DNA of 64,000 bases from Flaccisagitta enflata (GCA_965153355.1 OZ231127.1:87048001-87112000); one strand, 5' to 3'; counted from the first letter of the stretch, positions 1 through 28,305 are shown. Made by a program: numbers and translations. Notes: a model not told the origin generated them from the letters alone.

Positions 1-412
1 AGTTTGATTTTAATTTGAACATGATTCCAAAATTACATATCTTGCTCAAACATTTACCGGAGGAATTGCAGCAAACAGGTGAACATGCAGAAAATCCTTG
101 CAAGAAACATGTCTTTTTAGGTTCAATAATGAACATCCTAATATGATACACCATCCGTTGGTTAGACTGTCGGTCTTGCAAGATGCGCCAACTAAGCCCG
201 TGAGTCTAGCCTTGATACTACAAATATGAATCATACAGTTAGGGTGACAAACATGGTCTCCACTGTATGCCTTGATGCATGTTTGAGGTGTGTCAATATT
301 ACAGGCCATGGCACTGTGATTTTGGAGGAGTTGGCGGATGAAAGTCTTCACACAGACTTTGATAAACATTATCAAGGTTTCATCGTCAAAGATTTAGATG
401 CGTCATCATACC

Positions 413-472
413 CGTGTGTGTGTCCATTTGCTGTGTGTATGTGTGTGTTTGTGTGTGTGTGTGTGTGTTTTA
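413..472. repeat. TG repeat, interrupted
   Basis: GTGTGT blocks broken by CCATTTGCT and TTT. Confidence 0.85.
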
Positions 473-544
473 CTAATTGGGTTTTATGATCTAGAAGTGT
501 AAAAAGTTATATTTTCCCCAAATTTCCTTTGTTTTCTCTTTTTT

Positions 545-1073
545 GGGCAGCGGCCCTGAAGGGGGAACACAGGGGACTTTCGTTTGTCCCTTCGTCCGTT
601 CGTTTGTGCGTTCAAGCGTCCCCCCCAGGCCCTATCAGGCCTGAAATCTGCCCTCTCAAGCCTGAAATCTGCCCTCTCACAGCTGAAATCTGCCCTCTCA
701 GGCCTGAAATCTGCCCTCGCAGGCCTTGAATCTGCCCTCTCAGACCTGAAATCTGCCCTCTCAGGTCTGAAATCCGCCCTCTCAGGTCTGAAATCCGCCT
801 TTTCAGGCCCTCTCAGGCCTTACGTCTACCCTCTCAGCCTGAGAGGGCAGATGTCAGGCCTGAGAGGGTAGATTTCAGGCCTGAGAGGGCAGATTTCAGG
901 CCTGAGAAGGCCTGGGGGAGACGAATGGACAAACGAATGAATGGACAAATGAAAGTCCCCCTGTGTTCTACAGGACTTTGTCCCCTTCAGGGCCACTGCC
1001 CTGCTTCCCCTCACTCCAATTCACAATCAGGCAAACGGGTATTGCTGACCACATATTGCCCTTGGGCGACCTT
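545..1073 (+). mobile_element. R2 family copy 1
   Basis: Left end GGGCAGCGGCCCTGAAGGGG after TTTT. Inner border GGGGACTTTCGTTTGTCC is mirrored near 950-965. The core (about 626-910) is a 20-21-bp minisatellite built on CTCAGGCCTGAAATCTGCCC that reverses strand near 840. The right end GGGCCACTGCCC is followed by the one-sided tail ending in TTGCCCTTGGGCGACC. ORFs across it are repeat translations. Confidence 0.75.
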
Positions 1074-1252
1074 TTCCCCCTTTGATTTCCTTCCCCATCT
1101 CCAAACCCTTTGATTTCCCCCCCATGGGGGGGGGGACTCAATATTATACAGGCCTGGAAAAATTCCTAATTTATGAAATGTTTGCCGAATCATATTACAA
1201 TCAAGCCTGGGCACATGGCGGGGTCAGCATTGCATGTGTGTTTGTCTATTTG

Positions 1253-1254
<2 letters not shown>

Positions 1255-1315
<61 letters not shown>

Positions 1316-1320
1316 CACAT
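1255..1320. repeat. TG microsatellite
   Basis: About 26 perfect GT units. Confidence 0.95.
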
Positions 1321-1475
1321 ACAGGGTCCGACAAATTTTTTTGCTGCCTACGAGCAATGTTCTTTATCCAATTCCTGCTAAAAAATTTATGCGTGTTTCT
1401 TTTGTTGTATAAAAGAAAACTATCAAAAACAAATACTTTCAATATTTTTAAAGCAAATAGACTATCCTGACTTTT

Positions 1476-1638
1476 TAGTTATGGACACGCATCTTTACAC
1501 CTTGCCATGCCAGTCCGTAGGTAGATAGGTTGGTCAGTCCAACCGCCCGTCACATTTTTGAATTCCAGGCAGTTTTTGCATTACTGCTCCTGCCCAACTG
1601 TCTGCGACTGGATTGCCATGTATCCGGCCTTGTTTTGT
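1476..1638 (+). repeat. R1 interspersed repeat
   Basis: Starts TTTTTAGTTATGGACACGCA, with a GGTTGGTCAGTCC-type stretch, then TGCTCCTGCCCAACTGTC and GTATCCGGCCTTGTTTTG. A GTCC/GGTC-rich left part and a CCTGCCC...GGCCTTGTTT right part define the family. Confidence 0.6.
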
Positions 1639-2075
1639 TTTGTGCCTCTTCTTTGCGCCTTTTTTTTTTCATTACTTTTTCTCTTTCATTTCTCTTTTCC
1701 CTTCTTTTTCCCTCTCTCTTCTGCCTACAAAGTGGCTAGCTGCCTTGGAGCAATGCTCCCGTGCTCCCGCACTTTGTCATACCCTGTAATCACATATGTA
1801 TGTGTGTTCAATGTCATGTCCATATGTGTGTGTGTGAGTGTTCATGCATGTGTGTGTGCGTGGGCTTGTGCAAGACTTGTGTGATCGATGTCAGAAAATT
1901 TGAGAAGGATAAACAAGCTGTATTGCCCAAAATCAAATTGAGATGCGTTTTATGACCAGTTACAGCAATCCTTGCTTTGGTAAGAATATTCTCCAAAGAA
2001 CTAAGTATATCAGCATGTAACATAATAGATTTTTTCTCATCTTAGCAGCTTTCTCATCTTCGTTGTTTTTGAGCT

Positions 2076-2361
2076 TTTTGAGCATACAGCTCCTGCCCAG
2101 ATGCCCTAGTGACCTTCTCCAGCACTGCTCCTGCCCACCTGCACTCAATTAGGGTAGCCCTGTATCCAGCCTTGTTAGTTGCGTGTATGAGAGGTCAGTC
2201 GGTCCGTCAGTTTGTAGGTCTGTGTTAGCTTTTTTGGCTTTTTTGCATTTTGGGCGGTTTTTGTGTTACTGCTCCTGCCCAAATGCTTAAGTTAGCCATT
2301 CTTATCACTGCCCCTGCCCACCCGCATGTGACATTGGTAGCTGTGTATACGACCTTGTGTT
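2076..2361 (+). repeat. R1 repeats, two in tandem
   Basis: Two successive R1 right parts (CTCCTGCCCAGATGCCC ... CCAGCCTTGTTAGTTGCGTG; GCTCCTGCCCAAATGC ... TGTATACGACCTTGTGTTT). The second copy's left part (GGTCAGTCGGTCCGTCAG) joins directly to the first copy's end. Confidence 0.55.
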
Positions 2362-2829
2362 TCATATTTATGTTATCTAAAGCAAATTTTCTTTTAATAT
2401 TAGAATTACTTTGATGAGAAGAATAAATACAAAAGCTTCTTGTATAAATCATTACATTTTTTTAAATCTTTAGAAAATCATAAATCATCTTCTAGTAAAG
2501 CAACAATGCTGGGATTGGACTCGTTTGACAGCATTTTTTAAGACGTTTATTCATGTAAAATTTCAACTAAATCGGTCAAGGGGTTGTTGAACAAATTGAG
2601 TTTCATTCTGAAAAAAGGCAATTGAATTAAACCAACATCTTATCAAAAGAGGAGTTGCATATTAACAAGGAAAAATCACTTTTTTGCCTTCGAAAAAATT
2701 TCCCAGCGGGTGATTGGTGTTCCCCAAGTGGTATATGACACTTCTGCATCAGTCGCGGCTCAGGGCATTCAAAGCTGTCTTTGTCTATGTATGGTGACGC
2801 TGTGAAACAGCATTAGATCATAACATCTA

Positions 2830-2930
2830 CTTCCGTGCCACACCCCCATATTGGTATTGAAATGAATAAGGAGGAAGAGCATAAAAAAACTCCTGTATTT
2901 ACAACAGAGAATTAAGGTGTGGCACGGAAG
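2830..2930. repeat. Short hairpin-forming repeat
   Basis: Perfect 15-bp arms CTTCCGTGCCACACC (2830-2844) and GGTGTGGCACGGAAG (2916-2930) around a 71-bp loop. Could be a MITE core; no TSD seen. Confidence 0.6.
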
Positions 2931-3060
2931 AAGTTCACCTTGTCTGAGGGCGCTTTTATTTGGAATTAAATCTTGGTAAAACACATTGCACATATGCCCG
3001 AGTGGAAAAGCCTAAGTCATGTTCTATCGCGTCCCCCAGCCTCGATCATTCATTTGTGCC

Positions 3061-3245
3061 TTCGCGTGCTGTTTTGATCATGTCACATGATTTAATCTAA
3101 TGTCAAGTCATATGAGGTAATGTTATACCATGTAATGTCATGACATTTAAAGATACATGTATGTGATATATTGTCATGGAATGTCATGTGATATCATGCG
3201 GTGTCATGTGATGTCATATGAGGCAATATGATACAGACTGTACCA
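3061..3245. repeat. Degenerate ATGTCATGTGAT minisatellite
   Basis: Words such as ATGTCATGTGATATCATG recur with irregular spacing. Confidence 0.6.
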
Positions 3246-3709
3246 TACAGTAGTGCAAGAGCACCGGTAGAGGGCACCCGCTATTAAGGTATTGAGACAT
3301 TTCGTGGTTACGGTTGAGCTTCACGAGCGCATGTCAAGAGATTGGACAAATTCATACCTTATTGTGACCCTTGACATGAGCTCCTCGAAGCTTTCATGTG
3401 CTGTCATGCAATGTTTCTCAGTCCCTTATTTTTCTGTCCGTATGTTCATCTTTTTTTCCCTACATTCTCATACGGCATCATGCCATTCTTTATATCGACA
3501 CCGCAAAACATTCCCAGCTTTTCCGTTGTCACGTAATAGAAATAATCATTCCATCTATTCGATTCAGTCTGCAGGATTTTGTATCTTTCTGTTATGAATA
3601 TCAAATTATTTTTTTAACCAAATAGTGAAAAAAAAAGAAAAAAAAGAAACTATGACGTCAACGGATTCATTTCTTCTTTTCTATCTCCTCACTGCTTTCT
3701 TTTTTCTTT

Positions 3710-3845
3710 TTCTTCTTCCCATTCTTCTTCTTCATATTCTTCTTCTTCTTCTTCTTCTTCTTCTTCTTCTTCTTCTTCTTCTTCTTCTTCTTCTTCTTCT
3801 TCTTCTCCTTCTCCTTCTTCTTCTTCTTCTTCTTCTTCCTCTCTT
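3710..3845. repeat. CTT tract before R2 copy 2
   Basis: CTT trinucleotide repeats ending a few bases before GGGCGGCGGCCCC. Confidence 0.9.
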
Positions 3846-3849
3846 CCTT

Positions 3850-4612
3850 TTTGGGCGGCGGCCCCAAAGGGACCAATGACCTATGCTTTCACACATAGGA
3901 GAAATTTCTCCTTCTTCATCCATCCATCCGGCCCCCCTCTTTGAGACTCAAATCCCCGCCTTGAGGTTCAAATCCCAGCCTTGAGGCTTAAATCCCAGCC
4001 TCAAGGCTCAAATCCCAGCCCCAAGGCTTAAATCCCAGCCTTGAAGCTCAAATCCCAGCCTTGAGGCTCAAATCCTAGCCTTGAGGCTCAAATTCTAGTC
4101 TCAAGGTTTAAATCCCAGCTTCAAATCCCAGCCTTGAGGTTCAAATCCCAGCCTCAAGGCACCAACGCCAGCCTTCAGGCTAAATTCCCAGCTTGAGGCT
4201 CAAATCATAGCCTCCAGGCTCAAATCATAGCCTTATGGCTTAAATCATAGTCTCAAGGCTCAAATCATAGCCCCGACGCTCAAATCATGGCCTTGAGGCT
4301 CAAGTCCCAGCCACAAGGCTTAAATTCCAGCCTTGAGGCTCAAGTCCCAGCCACAAGGCTTAAATTCCAGCCTTGAGGCTCAAGTCCCAGCCACAAGGCT
4401 TAAATTCCAGCCTTGAGGCTCAAATCCCAACCTCGAGGCTCAAATCCTAGCATCAAGGCTCAAATCCCAGCATCAAGGCTTAAATCCCAGCTTCAGGCCT
4501 CAAACATACTAAGCATTGGTCAACTCCCTCTTTGGGGCTGCTGCCCCTCTCACTATCACATATTCACATACATTAACATAGAAATTGACCATCTAACGCT
4601 TTTGCGACTATT
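3850..4612 (+). mobile_element. R2 family copy 2
   Basis: Left end GGGCGGCGGCCCCAAAGGG, border ATGACCTATGCTTTCACACA. The core 3935-4505 holds about 28 degenerate units near TTGAGGCTCAAATCCCAGCC. Right end GGGGCTGCTGCCCC, then a tail ending CATCTAACGCTTTTGCGACT. Flanked on both sides by CTT tracts. Confidence 0.7.
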
Positions 4613-4745
4613 CTTCTTTTTCATCATCATCTTCCTCTTCTTCTTCTTCTTCTTCTTCTTCTTCTTCTTCTTCTTCTTCTTCTTCTTCTTCTTCTTCTTC
4701 TTCTTCCTCTGTTACCGCTCCTGCTTCTTCTTCTTCTTCTTCTTT
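4613..4745. repeat. CTT tract between R2 copies 2 and 3
   Basis: CTT repeats joining the tail of copy 2 (GCGACTATTC) to the left end of copy 3. Confidence 0.9.
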
Positions 4746-5210
4746 TTGGGAAGCGGCCCCACAGGGCCGATGTCCTGTAGGACACAGGGGTGAATTTCCA
4801 GACGTCCTTCCATCCATACGTCTGTACGTACGTACCCCCCAAAGCTTCTCAAGCCTCAAATTCCCACTGAATTACATAGGAAATTGACGAAATACAAACT
4901 TCCCATTGAATAACATAGAAAATTGATGAAAATTGAGAAAAATGTAAAATTCCCATTGAATACCATGGTAAATTGGGGAGAAATTGAAAAAATGCAAAAT
5001 TCCTATTAAATAACATTGAAAGTTGCTACCAAGGCCTCAAATATGCCCTCTCAGGACGTCTGGAAATTCACCCCTGTATCCTACAGGACATCAGGCCTTT
5101 AGGGCCGCTGCCCTGCTCTCACTCCAATTCTTCAGCTCATCACTCCAAGCAGGGCACCGGGTACCGCTGACCATGTGTGATCCTTGGATGACTTGTTGTA
5201 CTTGTACTTA
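4746..5210 (+). mobile_element. R2 family copy 3
   Basis: Left end GGGAAGCGGCCCCACAGGGC; inner border GGTGAATTTCCAGACGTCC is mirrored at 5058-5077. The core is different from its neighbours: AT-rich units near AAATTCCCATTGAATAACAT. Right end AGGGCCGCTGCCC plus a tail containing GCAGGGCACCGGGTACCGCT. Confidence 0.68.
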
Positions 5211-5301
5211 CTTTCTTCATTTCTTCTTTATCCTCTTTCTTCCTTCTTTCTCCTTCCTTCTTCCTTCCTCCTTCTTCCTTCTTCCTCTCTTCCTCCTTTT
5301 G

Positions 5302-5925
5302 GGCAGCGGCCCCGAAGGGGCCGATGACCTATGCTTTCACACAGGGGAAATTTTTCCTCCTCCTTCTCCAGCGTACCCCCCCCCCAGCCTCAAGCCTCAG
5401 AGGCCAAATTCTAGCCTAGATGTCCAATTTCCAGTCACCCGCCCCTAAATCCTAGCCTCAAAGCCCGAATTCCTACCCCAAATCTCAAATTCTAGGCTCA
5501 AAGCTTTAATCCCAGCCTTGAAGCTCAAATCCCAGCCTCGAGGCCCAAATCCCAGCCTCGGCTCAAATCCCGGCCTTGGCTCAAATCCCTGCCTTGAAGC
5601 TCAAATCCCAGCCTCGAAGCTCAAATCCCAGCCTCGAAGCTCAAATCCCAGCCTCGAAGCTTAAATCCCCGCCTTGAAGCTCAAAGCCCAGCCTTGAAGC
5701 TCAAATCCCAGCCTTGAAGCTCAAATCCCAGCCTCCAGGCTCAAATCCCAGCCTCCAGACTCAAATCTCAGCCTCCAGGCCCTAATCCCAGCTTTGAGGA
5801 TCAAACAAAATCAGCATAGGTCATCGGCCCCTTCGGGGCCGCTGCCCCACTAACCAACTCACACCCACATACACTCACGTAGGGGCAACGGGTACCGCTG
5901 ACCATCTAACGCTTTTGCGACTATT
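5302..5925 (+). mobile_element. R2 family copy 4
   Basis: Left end GGGCAGCGGCCCCGAAGGGG, right end CCCCTTCGGGGCCGCTGCCC. The core is about 20-bp units near GAAGCTCAAATCCCAGCCTC. The tail has GGGTACCGCTGACCATCTAA and ends GCGACTATTC. Pyrimidine tracts follow at once. Confidence 0.72.
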
Positions 5926-6289
5926 CCCTCTTCATTCTTCTCTCTTCCTCCTCTCTCCGTCCTTCCTCCTTCTTCCTTCTTCATCCCTTCCTCCTTTACC
6001 CTCCTTCTCCCTCCCTCCTTCTCGCTACTTCCTCTTATTCCTTTCTTTCCCCTCCTCTTCCTCCTCCTTCCTCTTCGGTTGGTATATCAATTCCCTGGAT
6101 CCCCCCTTGTTGATGGAATGCTTTGACGTTTACATGGGCAACCAAAACTGACCAAACTGACCGCATTTGACCAAATTTCTTCCTCATCATTTTTCTCTTT
6201 TTATTTCTTTTTCTCATTTCGTGTTTCCGCCTTTGGAAAATGTTGACATTGCCAGACGTCCTTGCAGCACCTTGATCATTATGATCTCT

Positions 6290-6296
6290 GTTTCTG

Positions 6297-6393
<97 letters not shown>

Positions 6394-6399
6394 CTCTTC

Positions 6400-6464
<65 letters not shown>

Positions 6465-6487
6465 GTCGCTCTCTCTGTCTTTAAATT

Positions 6488-6584
<97 letters not shown>

Positions 6585-6590
6585 TTCTTT
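6290..6590. repeat. CT microsatellite
   Basis: CT repeats with minor interruptions (GCTCTCTTCCCC, TTTAAATTTC). Frames in it are artefacts. Confidence 0.92.
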
Positions 6591-6877
6591 GATACCTGCG
6601 CAACATGTCCGTTTTCCTCAATTTTCTTCGGCCTTGCTTCTGGGTTTTGCGGGGCTTTGAAGCTCAACACTTTCAGCCTGTTTTTTTGATCGTCAACGTG
6701 GGAATTTTTTATTTTTTTTTTATCGGTTTCCGTTGCTCTTTTTTTTTTTTACTTGCCTCGTTCCTGCCTGCCTCCTTCGCCTCCTACCGACACTTGTCAA
6801 AGCCACTGCATCTCGCACTGCGCGCCAATTTTGGCACTTATCTAATTAGCAACTTCCAACTTAGATGCTTATCTAAC

Positions 6878-6975
6878 TACATCTACATCTACACCTACAT
6901 CCACATCTACATCTACATCTACATCTACACCTACATCTACATCTACATCTACATCTACATCTACATCTACTACTT
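6878..6975. repeat. ACATCT hexamer repeat
   Basis: Runs of ACATCT with occasional ACACCT. Confidence 0.88.
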
Positions 6976-6999
6976 AGGCCGTAAAAAACGCAATTTACC

Positions 7000-7567
7000 A
7001 AAATAGACTTGAATTTTTGATAATGTAGCTCTTCAAATCTTTGGAGGAGTGCATGTATGTTTAGGACTAGTATCCATTATGACCCCCTGAATTGAAGAAG
7101 GTGCCTCCGCAGTATTTGAGCAAGGATTAAAAAGGTTTTGCCCACATGTTCACTCAAAGCTGGATCCCAAATTGAAGCGTTTTAATCAACAACTTGTAAG
7201 GTTTCTCCTTCATCCTAGAGGTAGTTAATGATACCAGGACCTCAAGTCTTTTACTGATTTACCTTTTATTATTACTAGGGGCAATAATGCAGAGGAAAAA
7301 TGGCAGTGGTGACAGAATTTGTTTTGCAGAAACCGAATTGAAGGTATCTTAACTAAAAATGGGCAAGTTTTGTGTGAGTTTCAGAATGGAACTTTTTCAA
7401 AGATTGGTTAATATCTCTAAAACGGCTCATCATAGCCTTTTGGGACCAAGTTTTTTGAACTCCTCACACAAAAACACTTCCAAAATACTCAAGAGAGCAG
7501 CACTCCTTGACCAGTATTGTACCCTTATCCTTGTGCATGTAGATTGCGTTTTTTATGGCCTAAGTGG
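7000..7567. other. Stretch without recognised features
   Basis: Short frames only; no homology to other parts of the window seen. Confidence 0.5.
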
Positions 7568-7965
7568 TACATCCACATCTACATCTAAACCTACACCTAC
7601 ATCTACACCAACACCTACATCCACATCTACATCTACACCCACACCTACATCTACACCAACGCCTACATCCGCATCTACACCAACACCTACACCTACATTT
7701 ACATCTACATCTACATCTACGTCTACGCCGTCACCTACATCTACATCTACCTCTACATCTACATCTGTATCTACAACTACACCTACACCCACATCTATAC
7801 CTACATCTACATCTACATCTACATCTACATCTAAACCTACATCTACACCTACACCTTCACCTACATCTACATCTACATCTACACCTACACCTACATCTAC
7901 ACCTACACCTTCACCTACGTCTACATTTACATCTACATTTACAGTTTCTACACCTACATCTAACT
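7568..7965. repeat. Degenerate ACATCT/ACACCT hexamer array
   Basis: About 66 hexamers, open in several frames on both strands (TPTSTS, HLHLHL, DVDVGV), which is expected for a 6-bp unit lacking stops. Not evidence of a gene. Confidence 0.88.
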
Positions 7966-8297
7966 GCAACTGTACGTACCAACTTAGATCACAATCACGA
8001 TGACGGATCAGTGGTCATGACAGGCAATATTCTCTGGTGACGTCTGGCTTTATTTCATTTTTAAAACATAGATGTTGATGCGCACATGTCCTTGAATGAC
8101 TTGGCCCTTAGTCTTAGAGCATTCAAGCCACAGCCATCATTCCGAGTCTCGTTCACCCTTATCTGACTTCCATCTGACCAACCAACATCTTGACCAACAT
8201 CGACATTACCTGGTTCCCTTACACCATCATCATCCTAACCATTATCGGCATGATGCAGTTCTATTCTACCATTTACAGAAGAAGGAGAAATATAAGA

Positions 8298-9112
8298 TGT
8301 GAACCCCCTAAAACTGTAGCACCCCCCCTTACAGATCAAACTAAGGCAAAAAATATTTTGTTTAATACTGTAAAGTACTGTAAAGTACTGTAAAGTACTG
8401 TAAAGTACTGTAAAGTACTGTAAAGTTTATGACTATATAAGTAGCGCCACCGGAGTAATTTTGTAATTTCCACTCCAATTTAGAATCATAGCGCAAAATT
8501 ATTAATTTCATATACTACTCGACTCAAAAAAAAAGCCGCACCCTATTTTGAGTTGATGTATAAGAAAAAAAAATTGTTTAAAAATTTTTTTATCAAAATC
8601 ATTTGAAAGATTTTCAAATTTTCTTTTATTCTAGACCAATCCCAGATCTGTATCTCAAACGGTTTAGGAGCTAGAGCTCTGCAAAGAAAAGTACTATTTT
8701 GCTAAAATGCATTTTTTTCATAGAGCTTGCGAAACTGGAATAGGCAATGTTTTTACTCAAACTAATGCCATTTCTAAACGAAAAAAGATAGCAATACCAG
8801 ATTGGCGCCAAATGAAAGATCTTTTCAAGAGCTTTCTAATGGTTTAAGATTTTAATTAGTTTTTTTGAAATTTATTATGATAATTTGTCATTTAAAAGTG
8901 CGGCTTTCTTATTGAGTCGAGTAGTATCTTTATTAATATTTGATTCTAATGTTTTATCAAGCTTTTTTTTTTACTTTAGAGACAAAATTTGAAAATTGCT
9001 CTGGTGACGCCACTTGTATTGATAAAAACATTCTTTCTTTACCTTTAAGTTCTGTATAGTTTAATTAGTTAGGGCTGTAGGTGGGGGTGCTACAGTTTTC
9101 AGGGGGTTCACA
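8298..9112. mobile_element. TIR element with a MITE in its loop
   Basis: Termini TGTGAACCCCCTAAAACTGT and CAGTTTTCAGGGGGTTCACA. Subterminal arms AGTAGCGCCACCGGAG and CTCTGGTGACGCCACTT lie near 8442 and 8998. The loop holds the 410-bp MITE at 8515-8924, and 8366-8426 holds six TACTGTAAAG decamers. No coding sequence and no clear TSD. Confidence 0.62.
8515..8924. mobile_element. TA-flanked MITE, CTACTCGACTC family, copy 1
   Basis: 410 bp with TA on each side. Left CTACTCGACTCAAAAAAAAA then GCCGCACC; right GTGCGGC and TTATTGAGTCGAGTAG. The second copy at 45659-46053 is alike throughout. Terminal pattern and TA target fit a Tc1/mariner-type non-autonomous element. Confidence 0.75.
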
Positions 9113-9317
9113 CCTTGTATTAACCTTTTCTCTGTAGTGATTCTCATGCACACTTGTCTGAGTCTGAGTCTGAGTCCACTCTACAATCATCTTAACTAGA
9201 TGATGTCAAGGGACTAACAAATTTCATCCATATACGGTATAGGCAGATTTCTGTTACCCTCGGATCTGTTATAGTGGGGTTAAACTGTATTCTGTCTCCC
9301 TTTACTGTCATCTGTAC

Positions 9318-9837
9318 CCCTTTTGGGCAGCGGCCCCGAAGGGGTCGATGACCTATGCTTTCACACAGGGGAATTTTCTCCTTCTCCTTCTCCTCCTCCT
9401 CCTCCTCCTCCTTCTCTGTACCCCCCCCCCACCTCCAGGCCCATATCTTAGCCTCGAAGCCCATATCCCAGTCTTGAGGCCCAAATCCCAGTCTTGAGGT
9501 CCAAATCCCAACCTCAAGGCCCAAATCCCATCTTACAGCCAAAATCCTATCATTGAGACCCGAATTCCAGCCTCAAGGGATTTGGGCCTCAAGACTGGGA
9601 TTTGGGCCTCGAGGCTGGGATATGGGCTTCGAGGCTGGGATATGGGCCTGGAGGTGGGGGGAGGGGGAACGGAGGAGGAGGAGGAGGAGGAGAAGGAGGA
9701 GAAAATTCCCCTGTGTGAAAGCATAGGTCATCGACCTCTTCGGGGCCGCTGCCCTGCTCCCCCTCAACTTCAACCACAACCAACTAAGGCAGGGCGCGGG
9801 TACCGCTGACCATCTAACGCTTTTGCGACTATTCCCC
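9318..9837 (+). mobile_element. R2 family copy 5, palindromic core
   Basis: Left end GGGCAGCGGCCCCGAAGGGG. The core runs CTC tract, then units near GGCCCAAATCCCAGTCTTGA, then the reverse complement of both, so the whole element folds back. The right end TTCGGGGCCGCTGCCC is followed by the tail ending CTTTTGCGACTATTC. Overlapping ORFs on both strands are artefacts of this palindrome. Confidence 0.74.
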
Positions 9838-10428
9838 ATATCTTAGTCTACTCTGCCACCGTCTTAACCAAAAGCCAACATTGACATTATCTGGTTCCCT
9901 TCCACCATAATCTTAGCCGATATTTGAATCCCCTCTGCCATCAATTTAACCAATAACTACCGTGGACATCATTTACCATTACCCTTTACCATCAACATAG
10001 CCTTTTTTCGCCATTATCACTGAGTTCCCTCTCCCATCTATGATTTTGCCACCTTGAGCCCACAACTCAAGCCATTCCTCTCTGAGGTATACTTTCGCGT
10101 CTCCCTCAAGGAATTCTATATCTATTTCATTCTATCCTCTTCTTATATTTTCTTTTACAGCATCTAAATCTTTTTTTTTTTTTGCTTGTGTTGTGTTCAT
10201 ACAGATTGCAAAGAAATGAAGAATATCCAGCTCATGGGGGCTTACATGGATAGAAAAAAAGCAATACAACATAGACGCTAGAATTGCAAAACTAAATGTA
10301 CAAACAACGTGATTTGAATAACACGATCATTTATAAAACAAGATTTTTAGATACGGTGCGGAAATAACGTGCTCTAGCGAGAAAAAAAACTACTTTTTTT
10401 TTGGGGCCGTGAGGCTGTGAAAGAGAGA

Positions 10429-26146
<15,718 letters not shown>

Positions 26147-26399
26147 ATGGGAATGAGAATATGATTAATTGTGCTTGGCAATCATAAATCCAAAATATTC
26201 AAAAGATAAAGAAAATATAGAAATTATGATGTTTGCGTGTAAATGAGCCTAGTAACAATGTCCAATTGTTCAAAAAGAATCTTTCCTTCCCCTTATCCCC
26301 CCCCCCCCCATCCATTTCCAGCATTTTTTTTTGTGTGCATTATAATTTTCATTTGGTACCCTTCATGATCCTTTCATCACAGCTTCTTTGTACCATCAC

Positions 26400-26516
26400 A
26401 TCCCTCGCGACTTACACGTTGGTCTGCCTCTCAGTCCGTCGGTCCGTCGGTCCGTCGGTCCGTCGGTCCGTCGGTCCGTCGGTCCGTCGGTCCGTCGGTC
26501 AGTCTGTTCATGACTT
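26400..26516 (+). repeat. R1 left part expanded to a GGTCCGTC array
   Basis: CCTCGCGACTTACACGTTGG then eight or so GGTCCGTC octamers and GGTCAGTCTGTTCATG. The octamer occurs singly in other R1 copies; here it is locally amplified. Confidence 0.6.
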
Positions 26517-26834
26517 TTGAATGTACTTGTGCAATGGAACACGTCTTTGTTGCCCTGTTTTGTATGTGTGTGTGCAAACACCGAAAAGTTTCTAAGACCT
26601 TTAAACCACATCTCAGGTCTGCGTCTTCGGAGTAGGGTCAAGTGTTTGTTACTGAAAATGACCCCAGAATGCTGCTCTATCCGTCACTGTATGTTGTTCC
26701 TCTGGCAGGGGACCTCTGCATATGTAAAAATAATTGAATCACTGCTAAGAAAATAAAATTGATTTGAAGCCTCAGTCTAGAGCTAAGAAACCTCACATCT
26801 ACAAAGCAAAGTTTATCTCACAGAAACGTCTGTA

Positions 26835-27808
26835 ACTATGGCAAAAAAAAAAAGCGAACAGTTACTTCTTTTGCTTATAAATCCTCTGAAAATTCACCCA
26901 GTGAGCTGAAATTTTTACTGGAGTCACTTCTTGGTATCATTAAGCATCACTGAAAAAATCGATGTCCTGCTCTAAATAATCTAGGAATTATAGATTTTTT
27001 AAAAGTGCTTGTCCGATGATCAGAAATTCAATGTACACACATAAGAATTTTCAAAGAATGAATAAACAAATTTTAAAAAACCGCACTAAATCTAGTCCGA
27101 TTTTGATGAAATTTGAAGTGGAAGTAGACCACATTATTAGCAGACTGTGGTAAAAATTTTATAACGAAACTCCGATTATTTTAGCAGAAACAGCAAATTT
27201 TCCAAAACTTTTTTTTATGGGTTTAAGAATGAAGTTAATGAAGATGAAACCTGAAATATAAAGTAATGCTATGGCCATAGTTTTTTACCGATTATCATAA
27301 TTTTTTAACTGGTAACTTTTGTACATATGAGTAATCTCCAGTAAAATTTTTGTGAAGATGGAAGCATTTTTAGTCTCCCAAACTGCAAAAATATTCTTAC
27401 AGATAGCTGAATATTTCTTATCCTGAGCAAGCTTACAATCAACCAATATCTACCCCACTAGACTTTATCTGAGTAGAAGCGAATTTTGCCTAGTATTAGT
27501 AAATAGCACCATCAGACTTCAGTTCAAAAATCATAACAAAACTCCCAAAACTTTTTGCACAATGCTAATTTTACTAAAAATGGAATTATTTTGACTAAGG
27601 ATAAATGTCATCTCTGGCAATCAAAAAAAGAGGTGACTTCAGTAAAAACGTGATAACGGCTAAAGTATTCAACGGATTTTGATGAAATTTTAACCATACA
27701 TAGTCCAAATCATGGTTATGATTCCCTGTAAATTTTATGCAAATTGGTCAACATCTTCTTATGTTTTTGTTCTCTCAAAATTCGTTCGCTTTTTTATTTT
27801 GCCATAGT
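26835..27808. mobile_element. TA-flanked TIR element, ACTATGGCAAAA family
   Basis: 974 bp. Left ACTATGGCAAAAAAAAAAAG then CGAAC; right GTTCGCTTTTTTATTTTGCC then ATAGT; TA at both sides. The inside is AT-rich with many FxxFDEILT-like degenerate words but no long frame. Confidence 0.65.
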
Positions 27809-28138
27809 TATGAAAGTTTTATCAAGAGAACAGCTACCACAATTTTTGCTGTTCTCAGTTCTCAGTTCTCAGTTCTACTTTAGATTCATTTTCTTATATA
27901 AGATTGATAATGTATAATGAATTTTTCTTTTTAAAAATCATCATTTATGATATTAATCTTTTAATGGGTTTTCATACAATTTTACTAGTTTTTGGAAAAA
28001 ATTATATTCTTATCTTTTAATCTGAGGCTCAGCATGTTCTTAAGATGTTCTCATCTTTTTGCCAAATCTGAAAATGATGTTCTTATAAACAGTGTTCTTA
28101 TAAAACAAAAAACGTGTACACTCTCATAAGACACCACA

Positions 28139-28145
28139 ACGACAA

Positions 28146-28221
<76 letters not shown>

Positions 28222-28228
28222 AATGATA

Positions 28229-28291
<63 letters not shown>

Positions 28292-28305
28292 CGACAACGA
28301 CAACG

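Noticed and set aside
7359-8040. Apparent 214- and 158-codon Thr/Pro/Ser or His/Leu proteins
   Set aside because: The 6-bp ACATCT/ACACCT unit gives open frames on both strands; mucin-like composition is incidental.
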